Source: Epiperipatus broadwayi (Eukaryota > Onychophora > Udeonychophora > Euonychophora > Peripatidae). Taken from it: 64,000 nt of DNA. Shown here one piece after another: positions 39,216 through 51,720 of this stretch; the first letter of the stretch is position 1; every line of letters starts with the position of its first letter. A model generated the notes under the pieces. That model made no database searches. It worked only from the letters and a program-made list of their open reading frames with translations, and was not told where the DNA came from. The translations under genes and the position numbers were made by a program. The DNA lies in assembly GCA_028023455.1 (NCBI GenBank), contig JAQFVV010000319.1, positions 744,001 through 808,000 on the forward strand, in the 5' to 3' direction.

Positions 39216-40716
39216 AATAAATATTAGATAAAATAGGAAGACAGTATCAAATTAGAAGAGTATTTAAACAGATGATGGAAGAAATTATACAATAGCTAGA
39301 GAAGGATTTAATCCAGATTGAGAATAAAGTCGAAACGATAAGCAACAAATACAGCAAATGAAATTGAACAGGAAAGCAAAGTAAAGTTGTTACATGTGAT
39401 AATAAAAGAATCAGAAAATCAAAATGAAATAGAATAACAAAAGGAAATAGAAGGCTGAGACAGATCAACAGAGCTAAAATATGACCCTTTCAAATATCAA
39501 ACAGTTATAACAATTTGAGGAAGTAAAGGCTAAATATAGTCAACAAAGCATAAATGAAGTATGGTTAAAAATAAAATTATTTCCAAAGAAATGGGAAATT
39601 TAGACAGTAAACTTTATAATACTATGAAAAAAATGAAAAAATTAAAAATCCAAGTGACTAATTATAAATGTGTATCATAAATTTATAAAACCATAAATTG
39701 TAGAGTTAGGTAAAAAATGAGATTGAATAAATCATAGAAGTAATAGCAAAGCAAAAGTCTCTAGAAAACAAATTTGCTTCAGTGGAAAATTCGTAATATG
39801 GGGGAACATACAATAAATGATAACATAGCTAGAAAATATTCTTTCTATCCTATATAAAAATGCTGAAAGTAACAAAAAATACATGATGAGAGGGAAAACG
39901 TAACACTGGTATAAATTAGTATGGTTTTATGTCCCCAAAGACCCGGGATCTGACTAATTAATTAATGAGCTTATGTGAGACTGAAAAATAATGATATAAT
40001 TTTACAGAAACCTTTTTTTTTTTTTTTTTTAAAAAAATATTCTACCTTAATAATTGTTAAAATTGCAAATAATAATAAAGGGATAAAGAATATGTTACCA
40101 GTGATGTGATGAATTGATATGGTGAGGTATAAGATGTAAGGTATATATTATGTATGCTAATTGTGGATTGAAAACATATGTTTTTTTCTATCGCGGTGAT
40201 AGCTTAACTGTAGGAGTGTGCTTGTGGTCAAATAAGTTGATAGTGAGTTATTAGTCAAGAGATATTTTGATGTAACTGCAGTAGACAGTGAAATGATAAA
40301 TAATTAATTATAAATTGTAAGGTAAAATTGGATGTCCATTAGATATTTGCATAAAACTATCCAAACAGATTTCCTGGTTAACAACCGTATAATGTAAAAT
40401 TTAGTTCATGATATAGATGTGATATCTTCAAGAAATTAAAGTAGGTGTTAGTTAACATTTAATCAGTTTCATCTACCATTGAAAAATAATTTTAAACTTA
40501 TTACCTCTTCTATTTTAATCTGTATCTTATTGTCAATGTTATATGTCAAAAATAATGTTAACGTTTAGTGTAGGAATAAAATCGATCAATGTTAAAAGTA
40601 GGAATTTACTTTATTTTGAACTTGATAACAGGACAATGTTTGCAAAGCAGGATACATAAATGACCACATGTGAAAAAAAAGTGTCAAAGCTAATTACTTT
40701 TCAAACAACAGTTGTT
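39216..40716. other. AT-rich non-coding DNA
   Basis: Plus-strand 39240-39560 is rich in AGA/GAA/CAA codons and might be a decayed coiled-coil (Gag-like) stretch, but frames are too broken to support. A T/A homopolymer lies near 40013-40037. Confidence 0.35.
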
Positions 40717-40772
40717 GTAATAATAATAATAATAATAATAATAATGATGATGATAATAATAATAATAATAAT
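40717..40772. repeat. (AAT)n microsatellite, left part split by a transposon
   Basis: About 56 bp of AAT units with a few GAT units. It stops at the GGTACTCATC end of the DNA transposon. The same AAT repeat resumes at about 41957 beyond the element. Confidence 0.85.
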
Positions 40773-41952
40773 GGTACTCATCTTTTAGCTAAATACGCTG
40801 TTCTATGGCACGGTTTTCGTGCCAAAACACATTAAAATGCTGTTTCCGTGGCCGACCCGTTCGAACCCGCTTTTTCAATAGTACAACTTTTTTGTTGTGC
40901 TACAGAATGCAGGCCGCTATGTCATGTCACAGTACAGCATGTATGTTGCATGGTGGCAAATATATTTTGCAAATTCGCACAATTTATAAAACAGTTACGA
41001 CTTGATGAGAGAGTTTGTATTTGAATCGGATGGAAATGTTGTTTTCATTGAATTTTTTTTATTTTAAAGTATTAAAATGTTGATATTTTGTAAAGTAATA
41101 ATTCTAAGACTTTTTACAACATACTGTATTGAAGTTTTAATTGGAAAATGTTAAAGATCTATGTTTTTAGTGAGTTGCAATTAGGTAATGCGTCAAGTAA
41201 CGTACTGTAACGTACTGTTCATAACATTCCACGAGACAAGGAAGACTTCTACTGTGTGTATATTTCTGAAGTAAAAAAGAGTGGTAAAAATATCCAGTAA
41301 GAAAAGTACAAATATACAGTTTTTTTTTTTGTAAATTTAACAAAAAGCAAATATTATAAACATGTTTAATAAGTAAAGAAGACATTTATATGTGTTTGTT
41401 GTTGTTTAAAAATCTTTGAGTTTCTTTATTTTGTCCCAGTATGCTTATGATTTTGAATTTTTTTATTTTAGCATTACAAACAAGCAGAACACTAACCCTA
41501 AAACTAACCCTAAAACTAACCCTAAACTTAACCCTAAACTAACCCTAAAACTACCCCTAAAGCTGATCCTAAATCTAACCGTAACAACTTTTACTTTTAT
41601 TACGATTATTTTTTTTTTAGTTAAATAGCAACAAAAAAAGTCGTAACACAAGTAAAAAAATATCCGATAGAAAGTTGATAAAAAAACCCATAACACAATT
41701 TAAAAAGTATACGATATAAAAAAACACGAATCAAATTATAATTCATTGATTTTATTTTACATTTATTATTATCATTTAAATTGTATATATTAATAAAAAA
41801 TAATATTTAAAAAAGACAATTTTGTTTTGTTTTTATTTTCGCATTACAACAGAAAAAATATTAAAATCAATGGCCCGTGAATGTTCATATTTTATAGTTT
41901 TAGCGTAAAAACGACGCCATCCAACGGTGTCTTTAGTTATAATACAAGCACC
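40773..41952. mobile_element. Non-autonomous DNA transposon, GG...CC ends, inside a microsatellite
   Basis: The left end GGTACTCATCTTTTAGCTAA... and right end ...TAGTTATAATACAAGCACC are imperfect inverted repeats of about 50 bp. Both ends resemble those of the element at 43170-44303: left TATGGC-C-GTT, right TTTAGC-TA-AAAC and CGCCATCC. Flanking octamers are ATAATAAT and ATAACCAT (6 of 8 identical). The 1180-bp interior encodes no recognisable transposase and holds telomere-like repeats. GGT-starting ends and an 8-bp duplication fit Merlin-type mobilisation, which is an inference. Confidence 0.6.
41491..41586 (+). repeat. Degenerate telomere-like (CTAACCCTAAAA)n array
   Basis: About eight units of 11-12 bp, each with an AACCCTAA or close variant (ACCCCTAA, GATCCTAA and AACCGTAA toward the right). 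The metazoan telomere motif is CCCTAA/TTAGGG; the extra AAAA/ACT makes this a variant unit. It lies wholly inside the DNA transposon at 40773-41952. Confidence 0.85.
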
Positions 41953-41958
41953 ATAACC

Positions 41959-42041
<83 letters not shown>
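41953..42041. repeat. (AAT)n microsatellite, right part
   Basis: Starts with the putative target-site copy ATAACCAT and continues as about 80 bp of pure AAT, leading into an AG-rich stretch that begins the long dispersed repeat. Confidence 0.9.
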
Positions 42042-42043
<2 letters not shown>

Positions 42044-42442
42044 GAAAAAAAAGAAGAACAAGAAAAAGAAAAAGGAGGAGGAGGGTTGTCACATAAGTTA
42101 AGAAAAAATATTTTTTTTTACTTCACAGGATTAAAATTTGCTTATATTCTCTGTAAATTCAATATTCAGAGTTTAATATTCAAATATTAAAGTTTAATTA
42201 TTGAATGTTTGAAATTAAAACATGATTCAAAAAATTTTAAGCTTTATTTTGTTAAAATGTCATAATTATATAAAAAGATTTTTGCACTGTAATAAATATT
42301 TTTTGTTATTGTAATTAATAAAACTAAGTAAAAAAATTTAAGAAAATCATGAAATTATTATTAACTGAAATTATTTTTAAATGCATCTGAATATTTTTGT
42401 TTGTCATAATTATTAGCTGATTATAAAAACTTCAAGTTTAAT

Positions 42443-42544
42443 TTTTTATTTTTTCATATGTCAAGAGAACTTGCAACAACTTTCTGCAAGCAAGCAATTG
42501 CTTGCACAGCAGCTGTGCTGACCTCATGGCTACCAACACTTGAC
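42443..42544 (-). mobile_element. Diverged tRNA-derived SINE copy
   Basis: On the minus strand it starts GTCAAGTGTTGGTAGCCATGAGG and runs through GCAAGCAATTGCTTGC to TTGACATATGAAAAAATAAA. It matches the SINE at 32705-32840 at the head, the anticodon-arm region and the TGACATATGAAAAAA tail. The B box is mostly lost. The segment is absent from copy 1 of the surrounding long repeat, supporting insertion. No clear target duplication. Confidence 0.6.
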
Positions 42545-43169
42545 ATGTTTTGTTGTGAATAAAAATCAATATTGTAACATGATCTTGATGTACCTTTAAG
42601 AAATCACAGTGAATGTCCATTTATCCTGGACACAATATAGTTCATAATTACTTATTTATTTAGAGCCTGATATGTGATCATCCTTGAACTGCCATTTACT
42701 AAATTGTATCGACGTATGTTAGAATCATTGCCTGCGCAAATACATGTTAAATGAGAGTCTTCTTTTATAGGATATTTGTGTTCTTAAAGAGGTGAAGAAA
42801 CATGACCTAAATACTTTTAAAAATGTAAAGCAACTTAAGAAGTTGAAAGCCTTATTATTGCTAAATCTACAAGAATAAATTCTATAGCATCTAAAATAAG
42901 TAAAACCACATAGAATAAATATATTGGAAAGGACCCCATAACATAAACACAAAACAAATAGAGAAAAACAAAAATGGATTAATGAATGTTCAGCTTAACA
43001 AGAATTATTTATAACTGGAGACTGAAATAAGATTTTTAATATTGAAAAGGTAACTCTTATAATAATTTACTTAAATATTTTATTATTATTTACGTTTTAT
43101 AATTTAAAACTATAGTATAATAACATTTTGTATATCTTAATATACAACACACTGTTTATAAGAATAATA

Positions 43170-44303
43170 GGTAATACATCGTCTAATTACCCATACTGCT
43201 CTATGGCGCTGTTGCTAGTGAAAAACAAATAGATATAACATTACAGGGCTGTTTTGAATTTTTGTTGATTTATGTGTTGCTTTTTTTTTTGTAACCGGTT
43301 TGATGTATATTTTTTAAAAATAAAATAATAGGATTTTTTTTTTTTTTTGCCTTTTTAAAATATTCTGTCTTTTTTTTTTTTTTTTAAATCAAAAATTTGT
43401 TTTTGTGTGATCTTTTTTTTTTTTTTTTTAAAGAAACTGTTTTTTTTTTTTTGTTCCAAGTCTTTTTTATTGTTTTTGAAGAAACTTTTTGTTATTTTTT
43501 ATCGAGAAACAACAAGGCTTTCTCGACAGACCTCTCTAAGACCTGTCGTCATCACTGTAAGCTAATCCTGGCTTCAAGAATAAATTAGCCTTACCGCTTG
43601 CAAAAAAGCAATTTGGCAGCCCTCAAAGCCTGTTACATGAGCAAATGGAATACCTTCGTGTACATTGATGTGATTGACATTCCATTTCAGATGTTTGACA
43701 ATGCCTTAATTTCATAAAACCACCTCAAACACAGTTTTTCTGGTTGGGTAAAAACATTTTTTTTTGGGGGGGAGGTTGAAGAAAAGCCACCACACCTGTT
43801 TCTGTAGCAGGTAAATCTCAAAATTTACAATGCCAAACGGTCGTCTGCTATTGAACTGTTTTGATCCCGAAAAAGTCTCGGAAAGTGCTCGACTTGATTG
43901 TGAACTTTGCCGAATCATGATTTACACTCCTCATTTCGTGAATTCTGACCTCTGACAATGAAAGTAGGGGCGTTTGACAATTCGTTACAATTTTTACCAA
44001 CTCACATTAATTACAATACATTTAAGCAAAAAAAAAAGTATACTTTTCATCATTACAACTACAAAAAACTTCATATACGCTGTACAATAATCAAGAGTAA
44101 TGTCTATAGAAAGTGTGGCATACTCATTGCTAATAATGTTCAACATGCTAGAGATGTTGGGGTAAGGGTGCCCTTCAACATCTTAGTGTTTGAACTGTTT
44201 ACAGGCCATAAGATTATGAGCAGACTTGTAAACAGCATATTTATGTGCTTTAGCATAGAAACAGCGTCATCCCATGGTGTGGATCAATAGACGATGTATT
44301 ACC
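43170..44303. mobile_element. Non-autonomous DNA transposon with perfect 8-bp target duplication
   Basis: The ends GGTAATACATCGTCTA and TAGACGATGTATTACC are exact reverse complements over 16 bp, and similarity continues for about 50 bp. The perfect octamer GAATAATA flanks both sides (43162-43169, 44304-44311) and is present once at the homologous empty site in copy 1 of the host repeat. The 1134-bp interior has long T runs (43270-43500) and no recognisable transposase. The 8-bp duplication and GG...CC ends suggest a Merlin-type non-autonomous element; hAT-type ends are not seen. Confidence 0.88.
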
Positions 44304-44865
44304 GAATAATATATCCGTTTAATATAAGCAATAAATATAATTGCATAATAAATATTTTGTTTTATTTATTAATTTAGCCTTTTTTCTCTCTTTCATAAAT
44401 TTTTACCATTTGAGTATTAATAAATTATTTATCGCAAGGTAAATAATTTTTTTTAAAAAAAAATGTTTATTTAAAATAATAAATACACTTCATAATAGTT
44501 ATGAGATAATATTTCATACTCAACCATGTTAACCATGTTGTAATATAACATTATGATGGAGTAGAATCTCCTCCCATGAATTTATCATGTTAATATAGTA
44601 CCCCGATTTAAAGTAGCATAAATTTTTAATCCATAAACAATCTAATTTTCCTTCGGTTAGTTAGAGTGGTTTAGTAGTGTGGAAAGGTGGCCATGGTCTG
44701 TAATATTTCTATGAACAAAGCCAGGTCTGGCTATTAGTATAATTTATGATTAAACTAAATCATATTTTCCTCCTAACAAGTATCATCTCTGAGTTATTTG
44801 AATTTTACGTCTGAAATCATAAAATGTTATCTTTATTATTAAACACTAATTTTGTAAATCCATAG

Positions 44866-45980
44866 GACCAGCGATTTTATAATAAATATAACAAATTTGA
44901 TGCAGCTCAGATTGATTTTAAAGCAACATTGCAAAGAAAAAAGATTGTTATAAATTGAGTATTAAATATAGAAACTGACATTTACATATGCCCGTGTATA
45001 TGGATAAGTAATCTGTCTAAAAAATTTAAATAATGTTAGTTTATGCATTTGGTCATATTTTATTAATTTCTTTCGTAATAGGAAGAAAGGAAAATGTTTT
45101 TGATATGTAAAAGAATTTTAAAGAGCATAATTTCTAAAAAAAAAATTAAATTTGAACCATTTCTAAATTGCCTTTATTGGAATAAGTTTGAAATAAAAAT
45201 TCCCATATTTCTATAGTGAAACTGGATGACATTGCCAAATATAATATTAAAATTTTCATATTAACAATATTGGAAAAATTATTAAGCCATAATTAAAGGT
45301 CGACAATTAATTTTCCCTTTTCGACGTTATGACATGTAAAAAAAAGAGTGAAAAAAAAAATTCTTTTATACCACTTATTTATGTATAAAATCATAATATA
45401 CTCTATATAAAATTTGTGTCCACAACATGCTTGGAAGAGAATAAAAAGAAGTTTTTAAAAAGTATATTGTTGTAAAATGTAAAGATATTTTTTTTTTGTC
45501 CAGGCGTCCAGAAATTCTGATTCCATATAGTTTTTATTTCAGTGCAGTCTACTTTTGAAGCACCATCCATAACAAAAACAAAAACAACCGCTGATTAAAT
45601 CTCATTTCCCACTGCAATTTGAATAGCTGTATTTTACTGAATATTTTTTAGTATTTTTCAATACTCATTTTAACAGCTAATATGATGATTTTATCTGTGA
45701 GAAAAATGTCTATATTGCACGGTTAGGGAAAAGAAAGACCACAAGGGTCAAAATGTCTGGAAAATGCAGTCATATGCAGAAAATAATGCTGATGTTTGCA
45801 AAACCAGCCAGAGCAAGACTTCTATAATGTCATGAATGAAAAAAATGGACAGGGCCAAATAAATTGTCCAATCCCTACTGATATTATACCTTATATAACA
45901 TCACTTGTGTTGCTATATTTATTCTTAATATTACCAGTGTCCCAGGACAAGTATTATTGTTAGAGGAAGTAATGAAAGCA
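44866..45980. other. AT-rich non-coding DNA
   Basis: No gene, RNA or repeat recognised. It ends at the left target-site copy of the RTE insertion. Confidence 0.45.
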
Positions 45981-45986
45981 ACAGTA

Positions 45987-45991
<5 letters not shown>

Positions 45992-46018
<27 letters not shown>

Positions 46019-49000
46019 TAACCATTATCAATCCACTGCAGGACAAAGGTCTCTCCAAGTTTAATCCATCTTCTCTGATCTTTAGCTTCTCTTCTCCACA
46101 ACACCCCTGCACATTTTCTTATTTCATCCATCCATCTCACATGTGGTCTCTTTCTGGGTCTTTTACAATCTCTTGGAATCCAGTTTAAAATTTCAATTGT
46201 TCATCTATTATCATCTCTTCTAGAAATATGTCCAGCCCAACTCCATTTCAATGTTTTAATTTTTTCAATAAGGTCAATAACACCTGTTTGTTGTCTTACC
46301 CATACATTGCGTTTTTGATCTCTTCTTGTTACTCCCAACATACATATCTCCATACTCCTTTGAGTGGTCTGAAGTCTCTGTATTGCTCTTCTATTAAGTG
46401 TCCAAGTCTCAGATCCATAAGTAAGAACTGGTAAAACACATTTATTAAAAACCAACCTTTTCAAACACATAGGCATATTTCCTTTTAGTATCAAGTTATT
46501 TCCACCAAAAGCACTCCAACCAAGTTTAATTCTATGATTAATTTCCTCCATTATGTTTCCATCTGTATTAATAATTTGACCAAGGTATTTGTAACTGTTA
46601 ACTTCTTTTAATTCTTCATAATCAATCTTTATTTTCATATTTTGAGCAAATCGATTAAACATTACTTTAGTCTTTTTAACATTTATCTTTAGTCCTACTT
46701 TTCTACTTTCATCTGCTAACTCCTGCAACATTTCCTGCAGCTCTGAAGCATTATTTGCAAAAACAACTACATCATCTGCAAAATCTAAATGACTTAAATA
46801 CTCTCTATTTACTTTCACTCCTTTAGTTTCTCATTTTAATCCACAAAATACTTTTTGCAGCACTGCTGTAAAGAGTTTTGGAGATATGGAGTCACCTTGT
46901 CTTACACGTTTCTCAATGTTGATTTTTCCAGTATCATTATGTAATCTAATTGTTGCTGTTGCATTTTTATAAATATTCTTTAAAATATGACAATATCCTG
47001 GATGTATACCTTGATGATCCAATGCGTTAATCACTGAAGAAATGTGTATAGAATCGAATGCCTTTTCATAATCTACAAAGCCAAAACATAATGACAACTC
47101 ATATTCGTTTGTCCTTTCTATGACTTCTCTCAATACCTGAATATGATCTATTGTACTAAAACCACTTTTAAATCCAGCTTGTTCTCTTGGTTGGTGGAAA
47201 TCCAAAGTTTTCTGTAGACGAGTTGTAATTATCTTGGTAAAAATTTTATATAAAACTGATAAAAGGATGATAGGTCTATAATTTCTAATATCTTCTTTAT
47301 CACCTTTTTTAAATATTAATATTATTACTGCATTCTTCCAATCTTCCGGTGCATCTTTATCATTTAGACATTTGGTATATAACTTTGCTAAAATTGTTTC
47401 TATTTCTTCACCTGCTTCTTTTAATATATCAGTTATAATTCCATCATTTCCTGGAGCCTTTCCTTTCTTCATACACTTAATTGCATTTCTCACTTCTTCA
47501 TTTAAAATTCTGGGCAATTCGGAAGATATAATAGATATAGGAGGTACTTGTTCTTTATTACTATATAATTCTTGATAAAAATCTTCTACTAATTTCATGA
47601 TGTCATCTCTCTTTTTAGTAATAATTCAATATTTTTTTCTTATTGCAGATATAAATTTCCTACCAATACCAAAATGTTGTTTAACATTTTTGAGACTTTT
47701 ATTTTCTTCTACAGCTTTCTTTGCTATTTCACAGTTATACTTTCTTATATCATTTTCAACTCTTTTCCGTACCATTTTACAAAATTCGAGATATTCAATT
47801 CTTTTTAATACATCATTTTTGTATATCTTCATATTCCTTCTTTTCTTCATAAATTCTCTAGTCCCGGTAGAAATTTTATTAGTCAATTGCTGCTTTTTTC
47901 TACCAGCTATGTTTGTTGCAGTTTTTAAAAGTGTATCAGTTATTTTCATATTAATTTCATTCAAATCTGAATCATGTTCAAAATCTCCTAACACTTGAAA
48001 CCTATTTGTAAGTTCTAATTTAAATTCATTAGAATGTTTCTGAAGATTAGGAATATCAACTGTAAATATTGTTTTTCTTAATAATTTTTGTCTCCCTAGT
48101 TTTACATTAACACGTATCTTACATCTTAGTAATCGATGATCACTTCCTGTGTTAAATTTATTAAGAACATTACAATCTTGAAATATGTATTTTCTCTTAG
48201 TCAAAATATAATCCAATTCGGCTGTACCTTCATTTGGATGCTTCCATGTCCATTTTCTTTTAACATTTTTCTCAAAAAATGAATTCATAATATAAAGTTT
48301 TTCTTTTTCTGCAAACTCCACAAGTCTATGTCCTCTCTCATTTCTATTACCATAACCAAAATTACCTACAGCAATTTCATCTTTCATTTGTCTACCGATT
48401 TTAGCATTAAAGTCTTCCATAACAATTTCAAAATGTTGTTTATTCTGATCAAAAGCCTTTTGTACATCCATATAAAAATCTTCTACTACTTCATCACTAT
48501 GAGAACTTGTTGGGGCATAAACCTGAATTATCTGCATTTGGTATCTGCTATTAAGTTGATTACCTAATCTTGCCACTCTGTCCGATACACCATCAATCTC
48601 CACAATATTTTTCTTCCACTTTTTATTTATAATGAATCCTACTCCACTTGTATTTCCAATATGTGTGCCTTTATAATAAAGAATATGTCCACTTTTTAAA
48701 TCAATTGTTTCTCCTCCTTTTCTTCTAACTTCACAAAGTCCAATAATGTCCCATTTAATATAAGACAGTTCTTCTTCTAATTCTTCCAATCTTCCTTCAC
48801 TTGAAAGTGATCTGCAGTTGTAAGTACCTAAATAAAAAGTCGTCATCAAATAGCAGCCTGGGTCTGCAATCAGGGGATTCTTAGCACCCTCCGCCTTTGG
48901 CAACCAACCGCTGCTTTGGTTGGTGACTTTACAGCCTCCTGGGAATAAGGGCCATGCTTTATTTTTGTCTGTCATAATTGTATATATGTATGGGAAAAAT

Positions 49001-49300
49001 ATTTATCATCTACACAAACATTCATTCTGCCTTATCAGGCACTGAGAAGAAAGACCATGGTGTTTCTCGATCTTAAACTCAGAGGTAAAAGCCAATAAAC
49101 TCACCATGCTGGCTAATGTGTGTTGGTGAGCAGCCCATCCGTGTTCGTATATTATATGAATAATCACATAGTAATAACAGCTGCAATGACAAGAACGTAT
49201 GGAGTGGACATTAGGAATTTGCCCTGCTCGGTTCCTTTAAGGTCTCCAAGAGGAATCAAAGTGTCTCCTTTCAGTTAATAGCAAACTCCTTTCTGCAGCC
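45992..49300 (-). mobile_element. Full-length RTE-type LINE
   Basis: A perfect 11-bp direct repeat, ACAGTAAAAAT, lies at 45981-45991 and 49301-49311, immediately outside the element. Read on the minus strand it begins GGCTGCAGAAAGG, has a ~325-bp 5' leader, one long reading frame with APE endonuclease and reverse transcriptase, and a 3' end with CTGCAGTGGATTGATAATGG followed by a (TGA)n-type tail (46018-45992). The 3.3-kb length, single-ORF layout and TGA-repeat tail are typical of RTE elements. In-frame stops make it inactive, but the perfect duplication suggests recent insertion. Confidence 0.93.
46022..48975 (-). pseudogene. RTE LINE endonuclease-reverse transcriptase, stopped by in-frame TGA codons
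   Basis: Starts at 48975. The endonuclease region shows TYNCRSL (N53), CEVRRK (E82), QVYAPTSS (Y153), EDFNAKIG (D188/N190), LDYIL (D255) and GSDHRLL (D279/H280), the APE active-site set. The RT follows in the same frame: KGKAPGNDGI, IFKKGDKEDIRNYRPI, FVDYEKAFDSI (motif A), RQGDSISPKLF and LDFADDVVVF, with the catalytic FADD intact, then VLTYGSETWTL and a C-terminal W-GHISR. TGA stops at 47626-47628, 46831-46833 and 46201-46203 break the single frame; the last two fall where related proteins usually have Trp. Further stops occur in the C-terminal tail. No frameshift was noticed up to 46201. Confidence 0.9.
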
Positions 49301-50252
49301 ACAGTAAAAATATTATGAGAAATATTATGAGAAATATATCTGCCAAACCCATGATTTGTGTCTGATTTATTATTTAACAATGCAAAATTATTGTAAATAC
49401 TACAATGCTTTGAACATAAATTTAATTACTTTTTATTATTATGATAATTAATATTTTATGTGTTGATAGTTGCAAGTATATATGCAACAATTTTATGTGT
49501 TCATTATTAATAAATTGTTACATTTTTTTTTACTAATCTATTTAGTCTGTGTTTGTAACTCAATCCAAATATTATGCTTTTTACCGCCATATGTTAGTTA
49601 ATATCCACAATCCTGAGAAATCATACAATCCATTGGGGAACATCCTAGAATGGTGGGAAAAATTGATGTTGATTGTTTTTTTCAAAGTTTATCCAAAATA
49701 AAGTTTCTTTCTAAAAGGTTCGACATCTTTAATTTCTTTTTTAATATTCAAAGTGAAAAACGAATAAACTATTTGGGAAGGACTTCGACCTTGAAATTAT
49801 AAATCGTCATCATCACGTTGGTTAATATTACTATATATTTTGAATTGAATAATTTTTTTTAGTGTTTGAAACAAATGTTTTGATACACAATGAACAGATT
49901 GTTACATATTATGTAGATTATTTTGCTTTAAATGCCCTCTTATACAGATACATATTTATGAAACCACCTTTGTAACTTAAATACTTCTTTCTTATGCTTA
50001 TCTTATATATAGTCAAGTAATGGACTGGATATTAATAAATAAGGAAAATACAATAATTAGTTGAATAGAAAAATACAATTAGCTTAAAAATGTATGCATT
50101 AATATTTTATGAAGACGCGTGTTTATGTAGACAAGATAATATTTAATAAATGGCAATATATAAAATAATAAAAATAATCATTAAGGTAGCAGTATAGAAT
50201 TTTACTCTGGAGAAGATTGTATATGAAGGGTTGAGACTGGTGTCTTGTAAAT
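49301..50252. other. AT-rich non-coding DNA
   Basis: Begins with the right RTE target-site copy. No gene, RNA or clear repeat seen. Confidence 0.45.
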
Positions 50253-51720
50253 ATGCATAAGAAGGAATCAGCAAGAGAAAACAAAATTATAGAACATTTA
50301 GTTTTTTGCACTGATGAGAACATGTTTAAAAACAAAAAGGATGGAGGCAAAATTAAATGTGGATCCAACAACATAACAATTATTACAGTCAATGAAATCA
50401 GAACAAATTGTGCAAGAAGCTATTCTGATAATACAAAAATCTTTAACAGAAAAATTAGGCACAATTAATACAAAAATGTTATATATTATGAGTGAAAGAC
50501 AATAAAAAAATCATAAAATTATGAAAAAAATCGAAGAAATGCAACAAAATTTGAAAAAAAAAACAAGAGGACAGAGATAAAAAAATTGAAGACATGCATT
50601 CAAGATTTCAACAAAAGCAACAAATCAGAAAATGTAAAAAAGTTAAAGAAATGCATTGAAGAAATGTAGTAAAACAACAAAATGTTGAAGAAGTGCAACA
50701 AACATTTGAAGAAAGACAAGTGATCACAGATTAACATAATTGAAGAAATGTTGTTAAAACTTGAAGAAGAGCAACAAAATACAGATGAGAAATTTAATGA
50801 AATGTAACAAGAAATAAAAGAAAAAAATGGAGCTGCATAAAAGAAGCACCTTGAAACTGGAAATTGAAAGGCAAATACAAGAGCAGGAGCAACAGATAAT
50901 AGAATGGATAAAAAGAAGATTACAACGTAATTAGAAGAAATGATTAAAAAATCTATTGAATCTAGTGAAAATAAAATGCAGAAATGTGTGCAAAGTATAA
51001 CAAATATAATAAAAAAATCGGGATAGAACACACAGAGAAAGATAAAGATCAAATGCAAAATTTATTATTTAAAGAAAAAATATACATACATTCAAGAGAA
51101 AATGCAAAAAAAAAAAACCTCAGAAAGAAATAATTTGAATTGTGACTGACATAAAAATGGATTGAGCAAAGATGAAACAGGAGGCAGAAAATTGGTTTAT
51201 AGAAACTGTAAAAGAATTTAAAGAAGATTGAAAAGAGTAACACAAGAAATACAAAACCAAAAAATAGTCATAAAAACACAACAGTTACATGACCATACAC
51301 AAGTTATGGGACCTTTAGCTGCATAAATCAATTTCTAAAAATTCAGGCATTCACAGATGTGGTAGGAGAGATGGTCATGGAACACCTTATAGTCTGGAGA
51401 GTTATTCACAAATTGAACCAGCTAACACAAAGAGACCAAGTGACTATTGCCTATAATAATTTACAAAAATCTGATAAGGAATGGTGGAACTCATTAATAA
51501 GGGAACACACTTCTTATTTTGATACAGATAACAAATTTTTGAATAATTATTGGTTCGAAGAATGCCAAGAAATAATCAAAGATTAAATTGTGCAGGAATG
51601 ATTTTGCATAAAAGGTGATGAAAGTTGCATACATTTCTTTAGAAGAAAGGTGTTAACATTAAAAATATTGTCTGCATGTGGCATGACAAAAAAGTGAGAT
51701 AATCAGAATTATTGGCATAA
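50253..51720 (+). pseudogene. Gag-like protein of an LTR retroelement
   Basis: Plus-strand translation across several frames gives first SEQIVQEAILIIQKSLTEKLG (about 50393-50455), then a long Gln/Glu/Lys coiled coil (EEMQQNLKKK, KIEDMHSRFQQKQQ, VQQTFEERQ) to about 51300. The 51359-51586 frame has NLQKSDKEWWNSLIREH, like the capsid core of Gypsy-group Gag proteins (a K-WW-SL pattern). FFRRKVLTLKILSACG follows after stops. Gag forms the virus-like particle. Numerous stops and frameshifts show decay. A protease piece lies 0.4 kb downstream on the same strand. Confidence 0.55.

Larger units (their letters stand above)
42042..44865 (+). repeat. Long dispersed repeat, copy 2 (with insertions)
   Basis: Same family and orientation as 34240-35830. 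Removing the 1134-bp DNA transposon (43170-44303) and a ~100-bp SINE-like insertion (42443-42544) leaves a sequence collinear with copy 1. The match fades after about 44865 (AACACTAATTTTGTAAAT). It is non-coding. Confidence 0.8.

Noticed and set aside
41416-41696. Frames with NPKTNPK-type or LGLVLGL-type repeats
   Set aside because: Both are translations of the telomere-like tandem array, not protein repeats under selection.
41881-42096. Frame with poly-Ile and an Arg/Lys-rich end
   Set aside because: Crosses the (AAT)n tract and an AG-rich run, and begins inside a transposon end. Not a gene.
47597-47998. Plus-strand 133-codon frame rich in Phe/Leu
   Set aside because: Shadow of the minus-strand RTE protein (its Lys/Glu-rich region).
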